DNA from: Blastobasis lacticolella
Taxonomy: Eukaryota > Arthropoda > Insecta > Lepidoptera > Blastobasidae
Direction of reading: 5' to 3'
NCBI GenBank assembly: GCA_905147135.1
Contig: LR990060.1
Span: forward strand, 1,628,001 to 1,692,000
DNA: 64,000 nucleotides
The translations under genes were made by a program, and so were the position numbers. This document shows positions 1 to 12,300 of the stretch, piece after piece. The notes beneath the pieces are model-generated. The model worked only from the letters and a program-made list of their open reading frames with translations. It had not been told where the DNA came from and did no database searches. Position 1 is the stretch's first letter; every line of letters starts with the position of its first letter.

Positions 1-420
1 GGACACCACACGGAGGAGACATATGAGTAACTAAGTCGGGGTTGTTCCTTAGTCAATCGGTTCGATTATTTATTATAATTAGCACTCTACGTAATACCAC
101 TTTCAAATAACAATTTTTATCGAACAATCATAGCTAGAAAAAATCTTGATTGGAGTGTCATATCAATGGACCATTTTTATTTCCACTTGTAGGTAAGTGG
201 TCTTGTTTTATTGTCTCAATAGAGCGAGCCGTAAGATGTGAAAGTTACGTGAAGTCATTGTGTTTGATGCGATATTTTGCAATGAACCTCTGCAGCTAGG
301 TTGATGATGATAATGGAAGATTTCTGTGGTTACCTTCTAATGTTATGGAGTAAATATAACAAAGATATCAACAAAATGTCAATAAGTAGAAGGTTTGTGT
401 TCTCGTCTGTATTTTTTTTT

Positions 421-690
421 ATGTTATTAGGCAGACGAACAGGCAAGCGGGCCACCTGATAGAAAGTGGTCAGCGCCGCCTATGGACATCAGCAACACCA
501 GGGGAGTCACCAATGTGTTGCCCGCCTCTGAAGAGACCTCTAATATACTTCTTGAACGATCCCATGTCATAGTCCAAAGGAAACACTGTGGCTGGGAGCT
601 CATTCCACATCCGAATCGTCCGAGCGAGAAACTTTCTTTCGAACCTTCGCGTCGTGACCAACAGAGGGTCTGTATAAATATTAATTAGAA
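421..690 (-). mobile_element. LINE 3' end (RT ORF C-terminus)
   Basis: Read on the minus strand, this encodes the end of a non-LTR retrotransposon ORF2, with RTIRMWNELPATVF and a terminal VADVHRRR followed by a stop at 470. The poly-T at about 411-420 is the copy's poly(A) tail. It is 5'-truncated, and closely related copies lie at 1610-1840 and 53060-53457. Confidence 0.75.
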
Positions 691-779
691 TAAAAAAGTA
701 AAGGATGTTGGTTGATGTATGATTGGGGTGCAGTTTACCACATCGTTGCCACTGTGGCACTGTGGTAGGTCGCTTGGAG

Positions 780-890
780 CACCACGGTCCACCTGATAGA
801 GTGCGTCCACCGTCGTCCAGGACATCTGCAACCTAAGGGGCGGATGCGGTGCCGGCCTTTGAGGTTCCTGTGTCTACTGCCTTCTGAAGA
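780..890 (-). mobile_element. Decayed LINE 3' end
   Basis: The 'ccacctgatag...ccaccg' block, then 'gatgcggtgccggcctttgagg', matches the antisense 3' coding end of the LINE copies elsewhere in the window, with more divergence. Confidence 0.5.
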
Positions 891-1119
891 ACCCCATAGA
901 AAGAAAGAAAGGAAGGAAGAAAATAGATCTATTGTTGTCTAAAAATAGGTCATCACAGTTCACAATACAAAACACGTACACACAAAATAGGTATTTATTT
1001 AGTATTTGTGTTATTTATTATATATGTAGGTAATATTACTATTATATATATAGATACTTATTTAAGTAATTCAATTATATTATGTATTTGGGTGCACGTC
1101 ATATCTGCCTCTCTATTCT

Positions 1120-1255
1120 AGCCCTCTCTCTTCGGTAGGTCTGCTGTAAGACATTTCTTTTTAGAAATGAGCTGTACCTTTTGTGATTGTTATCTTTATG
1201 TTCATATTATTGTAACTTTCTTTGTGCACAATAAATGGTTAAATAAATAAATAAA
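1120..1255 (+). mobile_element. LINE 3' UTR tail
   Basis: The segment 'ctttttagaaatgagctgtacc...gtgcacaataaatggtt' ends in TAAA repeats. The same tail recurs at 48165-48290 and 58475-58570 (plus) and at 59383-59560 (minus). Confidence 0.6.
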
Positions 1256-1609
1256 CACATTTACACCATGTTATAGTGCAAAGGAAAGACTTCGGGGGGC
1301 TCATTCCACAACTTGCACGTGCGTGGTAAAAAGGCTGGTGATGCCCGTACGTTAGTTAGATGCCAAGCATTGAATTGTTATAAAAGTATCGGCCGTCGAT
1401 CGCGATATGCTCACCTCAATGACGTCACACGTCACATGCGTAGATACCCTAGCCAGAAGAAAAATTATGATGTGAAATTGCCGATTTACTAGGGTTGCTT
1501 CTTAATTGATTTTGAATAGAGTAAGTTAGGTGGGATAAGTTTCCAAACATGCCTAAAGATCGTTCTCAATAACTTGTCCCTTACCAAGAACTAATATCAA
1601 ATCACTTTT

Positions 1610-1845
1610 TTTATGTTACGTTACACAAACAGGCAAGCAGGCCTCCCGGTGGAAAGTGGTCACCGCTGCCTATGGACATCAGCAGCACCAGCTACCAGTG
1701 CGTTGCCTGCCTCTGAAGAGACCTCATATATACCTCTTGAACGATCCCATGTCATACACCAAAAGAAACACTGTGGCGGGAGCTCATTCCACATCCGAAT
1801 CGTACGAGCGAGAAACGTCTTTTCGTGGTGACCAACAGAGACTTG
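1610..1845 (-). mobile_element. LINE 3' end (RT ORF C-terminus)
   Basis: This is the same family as 421-690. The antisense strand carries the 'ggcctcccggtggaaagtggtcaccgc' 3' block and the degenerate RT C-terminus. Short forward ORFs here are artefacts. Confidence 0.7.
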
Positions 1846-1974
1846 CCATAATTACATTATTACTTCCCAAGCTATTGTTCATCAGGTTTTCACAGAAACT
1901 ATTAAGGTTTGCATTGGTCTAAGGTCTTGAAGAGAAATAGTTTCTTACTAGGATTCAGAAAAAAATATTCGTAC

Positions 1975-2140
1975 GGTGACCTGCCGGTCCGAGGCCCCAA
2001 CGGCGGCCCGAGAAGCGATGGATAGACATCGCTGGGTAGGATACGAGAGCCAACGGCTTACGACGCGAAGATGCTGATGACCGGGCGAAGTGGAGGAGAA
2101 TGAGTAGGAGAGCGGATCCTGGCAGAAGCCGTGTTAGCAT
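1975..2140 (+). mobile_element. LINE RT C-terminal remnant
   Basis: The plus-strand reading RANGLRREDADDRAKWRR then MSRRADPG resembles the C-terminal tail of arthropod non-LTR retrotransposon ORFs. An in-frame TAG near 2036 shows it is dead. Confidence 0.5.
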
Positions 2141-2239
2141 CACCACAGGGTCAGCTTCGAGACAGTCATCCAACGGGGAAGTGCAGCCATCTCCCCAGTC
2201 GTAGCAATATTGGGGACAACATGTAGACTTACGAGTAGG

Positions 2240-2592
2240 TTCGGTGGCCGAGTGACTCGTAAGCAGGAGATACTAGATTCGAATCCCACTGCGACCAATC
2301 TCTCTTTTCAGAGTTTTGTACATTATTTGAATGCTACCCGATGCTCTTACGGCGACGGAAAAGATCGTGATGAAACCTGCACATTCAGGCGACTGAATGT
2401 GTAACCATGATCCAATCTGTTTCCTGTGGTAGCATTGAGGTAAGATGGCAGTCGCCCCACTGTAATTATCTGATCTGCCAAATCCTGGATCATGGCCAAG
2501 GCGTTAGAGCACAACCGGAACATTAACTCTGGGCCCTCGTGCGTTAGAGCACAACCGGAACATTAACGCCAAGTTGAAGATGATGATGATTT
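2240..2592 (+). mobile_element. SINE-A copy
   Basis: The tRNA-like head has the A-box-like 'ggtggccgag' and a B box 'gattcgaatccc'. The conserved body follows ('gatgctcttacgg', 'cctgcacattcaggcgact') and the tail ends in GAT repeats. The head lacks about 15 nt between the boxes. The tail block 'gcgttagagcacaaccgg' is present twice (from 2501 and from 2541). Confidence 0.75.
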
Positions 2593-2649
2593 AGGTTGTA
2601 GAGTTAGTTTTAGGTTTTAAATTATTGTTCTTTAATAAATAAATACGAC

Positions 2650-2868
2650 GATATCATCATCATCATATCAACCAGAAGACGCCCACTGCTGGGCATAGGC
2701 CTCCCCCAGAGATCTCCACAAAGGCCGGTCCTGTGCTTTCCGCATCCAGCTGGTACCTGCGATCCTTACCAGGTCGTCGGTCCACCTTGTAGGAGGCCTA
2801 CCCACGCTGCGGCGTCCGGTACGTGGTCGCCACTCGAGAACTTTACTGCCCCATCGGCCACGACGATA
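2650..2868 (-). mobile_element. RTE-like LINE 3' end
   Basis: A CAT-repeat edge (the element's 3' GAT tail) is followed by 'cccactgctgggcataggcc' and a GC-rich body. An opposite-strand relative sits at 42720-42970. The clade assignment is recalled family knowledge, not computed. Confidence 0.55.
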
Positions 2869-3283
2869 AAATTATTTGTAATTACCCAACCAGAACTGTT
2901 CCACTGAACCCGTCGTTAGATTAGGTTAGTTCTATCTAGTTCATGCACCGATTCTACACAGTTCCGTTCAATTCACAATCTTCCAGCAAAACTAATAAAA
3001 GAAAATTCACATCTGCAATTGACTATAAACCGTACTTACTTGTACATTGCTCCGTGAACACGGACAGCGGGCAAAAGCCACCAAACACCACGCAAAGTAT
3101 ATCGAAGTTAAATAACTCTCAGACTTTGGTAGCTGATAGAACACATCGATGACATAAGATAACCGGTTTCACAAGAGCTTTCAAAGTCTAATACCGGAAA
3201 CGAGATGGTAGGTCAGTGCATTTTGGACGTAAATTGGATCAAAAATAGTAAAAAAATGTGCAGAGCGTGCCTGTCACTGACAG

Positions 3284-3318
3284 TATATAACGGTACTAGC
3301 TCAGGTTATGAAATCATT
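3284..3318 (+). promoter_or_regulatory. Core promoter of the Vajk-like gene (TATA + Inr)
   Basis: TATATAA lies at 3284-3290. An arthropod-type initiator TCATT lies at 3314-3318, with its A at 3316, 32 bp downstream of the first T of the TATA box. The predicted 5' UTR is only 37 nt before the ATG at 3353. An upstream ATG at 3308 would fall outside the transcript. Confidence 0.65.
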
Positions 3319-3352
3319 GTATTTCATACAACGCCACCGGTGGTCAACTAAA

Positions 3353-3373
3353 ATGTGCTCCGTTATTTCATAT
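3353..3373 (+). CDS. Vajk-like gene, coding exon 1 (7 codons)
   Basis: The ATG is followed by six codons, then the donor gtgagt at 3374. The exon is too short to be found as an ORF. It is chosen because it sits 37 nt below a TATA/Inr promoter, ends in phase 0 and completes the signal peptide begun by exon 2. Confidence 0.6.
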
Positions 3374-6300
3374 GTGAGTTGTTTTAGTGATAATTAATAC
3401 TACAGTTACATTTCAGAACGTAATATTTACATAACATAGTGCAGCAGTGCTGAAAAGTGTGGTCTAGTTTAGTTTCTACGCTTGAATCAACAAGTTCGTC
3501 TTAAAAATTAGATCAGAACTGTTTTACAACTTTTGGTTAGATTACAAAAATTACGGATCGAAGTGATCTGAAGTCAGTTGATTTGTTAAACACTAAAGTC
3601 AGTTGTAGTACATTAAAAATTCAGTGCTTGAAGTGTAAATAAGAAATTATATTAAAGGAATTTATACATTTAAAAAGTACACGGTTAAGAAGTAAAATGC
3701 TCCCCAACAAACCGCTAAACGCTCAATAACAAACTTGTGTTTTGGCTAAAAATATCTAAAGAAAATAGTTTTGTTGATATCTGGTTATTTATATCTATAT
3801 TAATATTATAAAGAGGTAAAGTTTGTCAGTTTGAATGGGGGGGGGGGGGGGGGGGGGGGAATCTCCACAGCTGAACCGAATTACTAAAGAAAAAGAGTAA
3901 TGAACTATAAGATTTATTTTTTTAAATTGTTTACTTTCTGATTACCCCTGTGAGATATACAGTCTTTCAGTCGTCACGAATCTTAAAATTCCAAACACTA
4001 ATAACTTTTGTTTACTTTTCACTATTATTAATAACTTTGAGCTTTCTTCATCATCATTAATAATATCTACTGTTTCTCATCTACTTCGCTATTTCTTCAT
4101 TATCCTCTCATCGCAATCCAGGGTCCCTCACTTGGCAATATCAATCCATATCTTCACCTTCCGCCCTAGTATCATAGTGACCAAGCTAGCATAGGCGAGC
4201 CTCTACAATCATATTCGCTACATCTCTCACGCAAACTTGTATATGTGCGTCAATTAGAACACGCCGGCGGCGACAGCGTGACGTTTCCGTGACGACCACA
4301 GTCCGTCATGCGTGTATGTCTTACTACTAAGATGAGTCATGGGCTACCAGTTGGCTCCCGAGACTAATATATAACTAGGTTGCAATGCCCCACCGGGACT
4401 CATGTACCGAGACTGTGACTAGGAATAAGATATATTGAAAAACTAACAGTACATGAAGGCAATGATAAATAAATAAATAAATATTCTTGGACAAATTCCC
4501 ACAGCGCCATCTAGCCCCAAAGTAAACAAAGCTTGTGTTGTGGGTGTTAGATAACTGACTGACTGCTGAACTAGCTTGAGGGTGGGAAGGCCTTGGTCGA
4601 TCTCGTAAGGAAGGCACACCTAAGGCGCTGCCCTAATTAGCAAACAGTCTTGCAACCATAGTCGTGCGACGGACGGTTTTCAGGTTTCCTATGGGTCGGG
4701 TCAAACGACCATTGTCGTACGACCGTTTCCAATTAGGATAGCGCCTCAGCGTCCCCATGAGAGTTCCAAGTGGAAGGCCTTGGTCGACCTCGCATCGCCA
4801 ACAGTATTAGAAGGCACACCTATCGAGTGGCGAGCTCGTTTTGATTCAGATCAACTAGCCTCAAAGTACGAAACGGTCACCCATCCAGTTCCCGGACTTC
4901 GTGCATAGCTTAACTTTGGTTATCGGTCTCGCAATCGCTATCTACCAGGGCTGCTGTAGTTAGTCTCAAAGTACGAAACGGTCACCCATCCAGTTCTCAT
5001 GCTTAACTTTGGTTATCGGTCTCGCAAGCGCTCTACCAGGGTAGCTTAAATAGCTTTTTTGCATTAAAAACTTAACTAAACTTTGCGTAAACTCTTCCCA
5101 TCTTTTGTCCCCGCAAAATGCCTCAGTTATTTGCTTATTATCCCTCGCTGAGCGTTCTAGAGCAATAATACATGACGAATGGCGTCCTTACAGCTCTTGG
5201 TACAGCGAGACTGCAGTAACTCATTGCAGGCCATTTCACACCGCCACCGTTATGGGAAACACACGGTGGTCTAGTTGGTTGACTGACGAACTGACATTTG
5301 CTCTGTATCTATTGCCATTTTTGTGTACAAGAAACTATTAAATAAATAAACGATGCTGTCCTAATGTGTAAACTGTGTATAAAAACTTGATATACACTAT
5401 GCGATTAGGTAGTTAAAAATGAAAATGTTTGTTTTGCATAAAAAAAACATAGAAATAAATTCGACTATTGTCGACCGTAAAAAAAATAAAAAATAGCTAA
5501 TTATACAAAACAAAATAGTCCATGGCTCAGCTATGGCTACCAGTGAGACCAACAGCTGCTGTAAGTAGGTACAGCACCATTATTTATTTATTTACTCAGA
5601 CGCGAAAGACAGAGATGATGTATACCTACTTCAATGTCCGGAACCGTTTCCGTTCCCCTTAGGTTGCAAATGTCCAGGGTCTCGGCTCCGCTACTTTACT
5701 TGATTGAATTGTGATTGATATAATAACAACTCAACAGCAGTTTTAACGGTGGAAGGATTAGGTAGGTATTTCATGTTTTTGATGGGATCTTAAATTTAAC
5801 TCAAATCTCTTCAATTGACATTTTGTAACTTAAGTTACAAAATTATCATCACTGATTTGGATAGCGCGAGAAGTGGATTTGAGGACTTTCCAATATTCAG
5901 ACATCCCAAAAAAAGACCAGTACCCAAAAGAAAAGCAGCCCTCAAAAACTTCCATATTCATAATAGAATATAGATAAGTACGTCATTACGAAGCCACAGA
6001 TTCGTTCCCATTGAAAAAACTCACGAATACGGCCTCTTCATGGAAACGAAATGGTCTGGTATGATTCTGATTGGCCATTCATGTTTAACGTTGTAACAAC
6101 GGACCGAGTTACCTTTTCATAATTCTGAGTTTGATAGGCGTCTATGTCTCCTTTGAGAGGTGAGATCTCTTTGATGTTACCGAATACACAAACACCTGAT
6201 GTGGTATGAAGACGTTTAGACAGACATGTTTTAGCGAGGAACATTTCTTGGTATTTTGATTTCTGTAGACATACATAGTATAAAACGAAGTCGCTTCCCG

Positions 6301-9300
6301 CAGTCTGTCCCTATGTATATATGTACGCTTAGATCTTTTAAACTACGCAACGGGTCTTAATACGGGTTTCAAGATTAGATAGAGTGATTCAAGAGGAAGG
6401 TTTAAAGGCAAGAAAAGAAAGGGTAGGTAGGGTAAACCGTTTATAAGTTTTTGAATTTATCGCGAGTTTTCGCTCCATGGGGTGGGAATTTGGGGAACCG
6501 TGGCTTTGGCAGTGGAGGGACATTTGCCTTTTTGCTGCCAGAGCAACGTGTTATAGAGGTGTGCAACGCATTGGCGATACTCTCGGTGTTGCTAATGTTT
6601 ATAGGCGGTGGTGACCACTTTCCATCGGGTGGCCCGCTTGCCCGTTGACATGACATAAAAAAAAGAACAGACGATAGACAGACAGAAGCGGCGTGGCACT
6701 TTGTTTTTAACCCATGACGAAAATAGTACGGTATTATAAGTTTGACGTGTGTATCTATGGCTCTGTCTATCTGTGGGTCTGTGGCATCGTAGCTTCCGAA
6801 CGGATGGACTGTTCTGGATGCGTTTTTTTTTATTTGAGTTTAAACGAAATGGTTCTGAGCTTGGTTTCATTAAAATCGATTCAGAAGTTTATAAAATATT
6901 TGAGTTTAAGTAATCTTGGTCGGGTATTATCTGACTTTTTCTGTCGGTTAGGTTATATACTATGCAGCTATAAAACTGATTCTAATTGGCAGAATAAGTA
7001 TCTAAGAATTAAATTCCTTGTTTTTCTCCTGTCAATTATCTTACTTTACCTGTATTCTGCTATTACCGTCACAAAATGGTCTTGGATCATTTGGTCTATA
7101 AGAGTTTTTCGTATTTTACAACTAATGTAATAATCAATTGTAAAGCCTTTTAGTTTTTGTGGCGTTACGCCACGACTCCTGCCCCGTATGTACCCGCCAA
7201 AACATCGTTGCAACACTTTTTGAACGCAATATTGTGATAATGCTGAGCTACTACCGCGTCCGGTCACTTACACATATTTATGGGCATATTTGCCCAGTTT
7301 ATGGGCAATCCGTTACGGTGTCGGCGGGCCTGGGGCGGACTTGTTTCAATAATAACAGGGTTAAATGGATTGTGGATGGGTTGGGCTCGGTGTTAACCCG
7401 TTGCAATGAGGAGTTATGGGTCCGGATTGGATGTTAAGTGTTAACCTGTTGGAGGTGTACCTCAGGGGTGAACATTAGTTCAGATGTCGGAATAACTTTG
7501 TTTTTTTTTTGCCAAATAGTGATTTCATAATATAATGAGTAATTGTTGTTCGGTAAATTTACAGGAATAAAATGATGTTTCTTTCTTTAATTAGTCGAAT
7601 TTCGGTTTTTTTCCCAAATTTATCTTAACAGCTGAAACGTCAAATATATGCACTTAATTTTGTATTTCATTAAAGTTCTGGTAAATAAAATAAAAATAAA
7701 TCGTTAAAATAAGATAAATTTCTGTACCTACCTAAATTACCTTCGGTCGGGGAATATGAAAAGCTAAATCGAATTTCACTGATTACAAAATATACTCGGA
7801 AAGATAAAAATGGAAATGTGAACTTAATGAAATACCGTGAACTGAATGGAGTGCTAAACGTATTAAAAGGTTAGGTACAATTATTTCTGTAAAGTCAATA
7901 TCGATAAAGACTTTTGAAAAGGAAAGAGCGCAGCTTTAGAAATCAGTTATAAAGGTCACTCAATTTCATAATAAGGTCTATTTACTCAACTCACAGACCA
8001 ATTTTAGGCACGAAATAGGTTTTATTCCTGTAAATCTTTGTAAAACTTTAAATTTTTTGTTCATGTAAATAGGCATAGTATTTGGTACATCATACATGGC
8101 ATCCGCATTTCTGTGCGTTTCTGTGCCTGTCGTATAAGCTTGTATTCCATAGCTTCTTACTTCAGAAATGTTCAAAAAAGAGCGTTGCCTTACAAAACAA
8201 TAACAAAATTTCGCTTTCATTACAGTTGGTGAGCAGCGTGCTGATAGCGTCAGCTATGGCCGACCAGCAGTGGACACCATATCCCAGCGTCCAGGAGTAC
8301 CAACAACAGGCGATACAATGGGGACAGCAACCCCAGCAGTGGGATCAACAGGTGAGCGCAACTTTCCAATAGAAGTCGAATTTTGTTAAGGGCTTCCTCA
8401 GGGTATACTTTTGGGGCCATTGCAGTTTCTATTATAAAGGTTATTTCACACCTTAGAGTTATAATCAAATTAGTCGCTTACTGTTCGTGAAGCTAAACAT
8501 CTTCGGCGGGCGACTGCGGGGTGTAGTGGAGGGGATTTTCAAATAGTACAATATTGTACTATTTGAAAATCCCCTCAAATAGTACAATATTGCCAGTTGG
8601 AGTGGCATAACGGTCGTTACCTAGATACATTACATATCAGCTGTTCTAATATCAGTTAATTACGAGTTATATCCAGATTTTAAAGTGTAGTCTTCTGTAT
8701 TTGTACTACCTATCTTCGGTTTTAGCAAAGAACAAACCAGTGTTGAATATAATATAGTTCACTCATGTCACCACTACAAGAACTAGACCAGCTAAGGAAA
8801 GCATTGTGGCCCACACTTACTGTATGGTTCCAGCCAGAGGAACTCTCTTTTAATGAGCTCCGTAGACCGATTTTTCCTGAAGAGTACAGTGTAATGTTTT
8901 TGCTCGAGAACAAATCCGTATAACGAAAAAAGGATGAACTCCGTAACTCTTGATAATTTATACGTTTTATAAAGAACGATTTCGTCCAAAAACACTTACT
9001 TATTGTTGTCGAAATAGAAATTCAAATCACTAGAACTAAAACAGTAACGTCTTATTCCTTACCGCGTTAATTTGGAACACAAAAGCGTATTGTTCAACGG
9101 CGAAAACCCAATCTGTTTAGCAGACATTTTCTAAATCCGTGGCCAGGATCGCAGTGCTTATAGAAAGCTCAACGTCCAGTAGGTCATCTTCATACAAACG
9201 GTTGAAACGAAAACCGCTCCTCTCGAGGAGCAAAAACTCGTTTTTCTCAGCTTAGTCTGTAGCAATATTTTGTGGTGACTCATAATGTTAATAATTGGTT

Positions 9301-12300
9301 GATTGTTATTTATTATCTGAGAGACTCCAGAATATAATAAAACAGAATAAAAGTTGTTGAAATTGTGATGGCTAAACATAATTTTTAATTTTAATTTTAT
9401 AAGGCTGCAGCTGTATGTATCTACAGAAGGCAGGCAACCTACCCAAAACCAGTATAAGGTGAGTTAGCATATGTCTGCACTTTTTTTATACTTGTTTTGG
9501 GTCTGTTAACTGCTGCCTTCCGTACATACCATTCAAAGTCAAAGTCAATTTTTATTAAGACACGAATCGCACTCTGCTTTGAATTCTCGTTAAAATTACT
9601 ATTACATCGCGTGGAATCATTTAAAAAACGAACTATTTAACGTTAATTCTCAGTCAAGTTCCTGAACTACTTAGAGTACTTAGACTGTCCTATCGCGCGT
9701 TCGCTGGGCGTATACGTAAAGCTAAGTACGATGCACATCGGATCTGTATTTATTCATACGCGTACGACAGAGACGGCGCCCTACAAAGCCGATCTAGCCG
9801 ATCTAGCCGATGTGCATTACTTATCGCCCACTAATATTTAAAAAAATCGTGCGAGTTGTATTACTGAGTCAGTCCAGCACTGTGGCCCGAACTTAATCAC
9901 AGGGAACTCAAAGGAAAGACATATTGCGTGCCGTCAAGCGGCCACAGCGTTACCTAATTTATTTGTGCCTAATCCATTTTGTTCGACATTTTCTTTTCGT
10001 TTTCTAGCTACTAATCAAATACGCCGTGCGGTTCGGAGAGTTGGCTTACTTTGCGTATTTTAGCTACGTAGGTTAGTTAACTAAAGCGTGACAGTTGAAA
10101 CGTTGTTTTCATACCAAAAGGCCTTTCGACCTTAGGACCGGAGTTTCGGAGTGTGCTTTGCGATTTTTTATCGGTTTTTCGACAGCGCCTTAGGTAGGTA
10201 AGTAGTTGAGAAAATTTGAAATGTATTGTGAAACGATGTTATCATAATCAATAAAAGGATACAATAAATAATTGTGGCGGCGAGACTAGAAAAATTGTAA
10301 GATCGAGTTGCTCGGTTTCCGGAGTGCCTACTCCGGAAAACTTGTTCCAGATGGAAAACATAGTTTTATTGACTCCGATAGCCCCGTAGCTTCAGGAATC
10401 CTTGAATTTCAACGGAATACCAGTTTGAATCATCGCACTGCTGAACCTCTCCCCTATTCTTCCACACATCGCGATCGTACGCGCTAACGACGTCGCAGCA
10501 GACCCAAAAAACGATTAAGAGACGAGTTGTTGGCATTCAACAGGGATTGGCAAACCATAGCGACCAATTAGGTGGTAAATCCATGGACCAAACACAGAGC
10601 AAAAAATAAAGTTTGGCAGTGAAGGTAGCAACTTTCCAATTGAGGATAGCTTTGTGACTTACTTATATTACGACATGCGCTTAATATGATGTAAATTTCA
10701 TTGATACATCATTCATCTAATCTAATCTAATCAATATTTTTGGTGGCCACAGATAATAAAATGGCAAACCATAGATAGCAACTATTATACGAAATATTAT
10801 TTGTTTTCATCAGCCTCGTTTTAACGACTTTTGACCTTTTTTTTACCTTTCGGTCAAAGCTTTTCAGAAAATTAATTGAAAATTTTCCCTCCCTCCCTCA
10901 CTCACGACCTACTAGATTGTGCGCAGTTCGTCAATCCACTCCAGATCTCAATCTCTACCCTTAAAACGCCGAATACGCGTAACCAAGGCTACATTGTTTC
11001 TCCAAAGTTTTCCAAGTAAACACCTACAGGGCGACAAGAATTTTATAAACCGCGAGTGGGGGCGCCAGTTTCCATTCCTGTCGCTAAAGTATGTACGGCG
11101 GAATGTAAGTTATTTTTTACGAGACGGTCGTAGTTATCTTTGCTGTGGAGAGTGGCACATTATTTGTCAAAGGCCAGCCGCGCAGGCTTTTGTTTGGTGA
11201 AACTGATGACGAGCCATCTATATAGTAGCTCAGTACAAAATGGTATATGTGTCGCAGCCGGATGGTTAAATTAGCCGGTTAACTAAACGGCTAGCTTTTT
11301 GAGCAATTATTTAGTTGAAAATTTGCCAGTTTCATAAGATTTTAAAGTGATGTTGAATGAACGATATTGCTTCGAGTTTACGCAGATCTTTCACACATTG
11401 TTCCAATGCTAACCTATCCACAATAACTTCAAAGTATAATAATAGTTTGCATTAGGTTTCTATTCGGTTAGTTTAGGTTAGCATTATGACAATGAATGGA
11501 AGAGCTCCGAAAACTTGAGGCAATATCGTTCATTTGACTTTACTTTCAAAGATCATGAATTTGGCCAATTTTCAATTAAATAACTGCTTAAATAGCTAGC
11601 CGTTTAATTAACCGGCTAATTTAACCATTTGGCTGCGACATATATAAGTAATGTTCAAGTTCAGAATCGTGATCCTGTTCAGAGTAGGACGGTATTACTC
11701 ACAATCGGACTTATGGAGCCGGATCCTTTGCCCGCGACTTTGACCGCGTAAAATTCGTTTACATTGAATTTCGTGGTAAACAATAATTAGACTATGTGCT
11801 ATTAAGTTTCATCAAAATCCGTTTACTTGTTTTTGCGTGAAGGAGTAACAACCGTCCATCAATTTGAAAACTTTCATCCATCTTTAGAACCTTTGAGTGG
11901 TTCAGTTGCTTAACATCCAGAGGTACCGGGTTCAATTCCCGGCCAAGCAACAATTGAAATGAAGAAATTTTATAAAAAAAAAAGTATATAGTAAAAGTAC
12001 ACAAGTTTTGCTTACTTTGGGACTAGATGGCGCTGTGCGAAATTCTCCAAGCATATTAATTTTATTTTATTTATTATTATATTAGTAGAATGGGATAGGA
12101 TGATTTGCTCACTGCGTTTGGGATCTTCTTATACCTATATTGTATATGTAGTGTCGTAGCATTCCGTCCGTATGTCTACTTCAACATAAACCACAGAGTT
12201 GGCGGTCGTTTGACGCAACGGACGTAAAAGGAAAAAAATTTGTTTGCCGACATTAAAAATGTAGGAGAAATCCAAACCCTGTTGGGTATCGGATGCGCAG

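Noticed and set aside
1613..1922. Two overlapping plus-strand ORFs
   Set aside because: They are antisense to a LINE 3' end whose conserved reading is on the minus strand.
4859..5043. Functional 5S rRNA genes
   Set aside because: Only the internal control-region-like segments match; the outer stems are missing and the second unit is deleted internally.
6714..7130. 138-codon ORF on the plus strand
   Set aside because: Its first half is repeat X read through and the rest is AT-rich intron; no domain.
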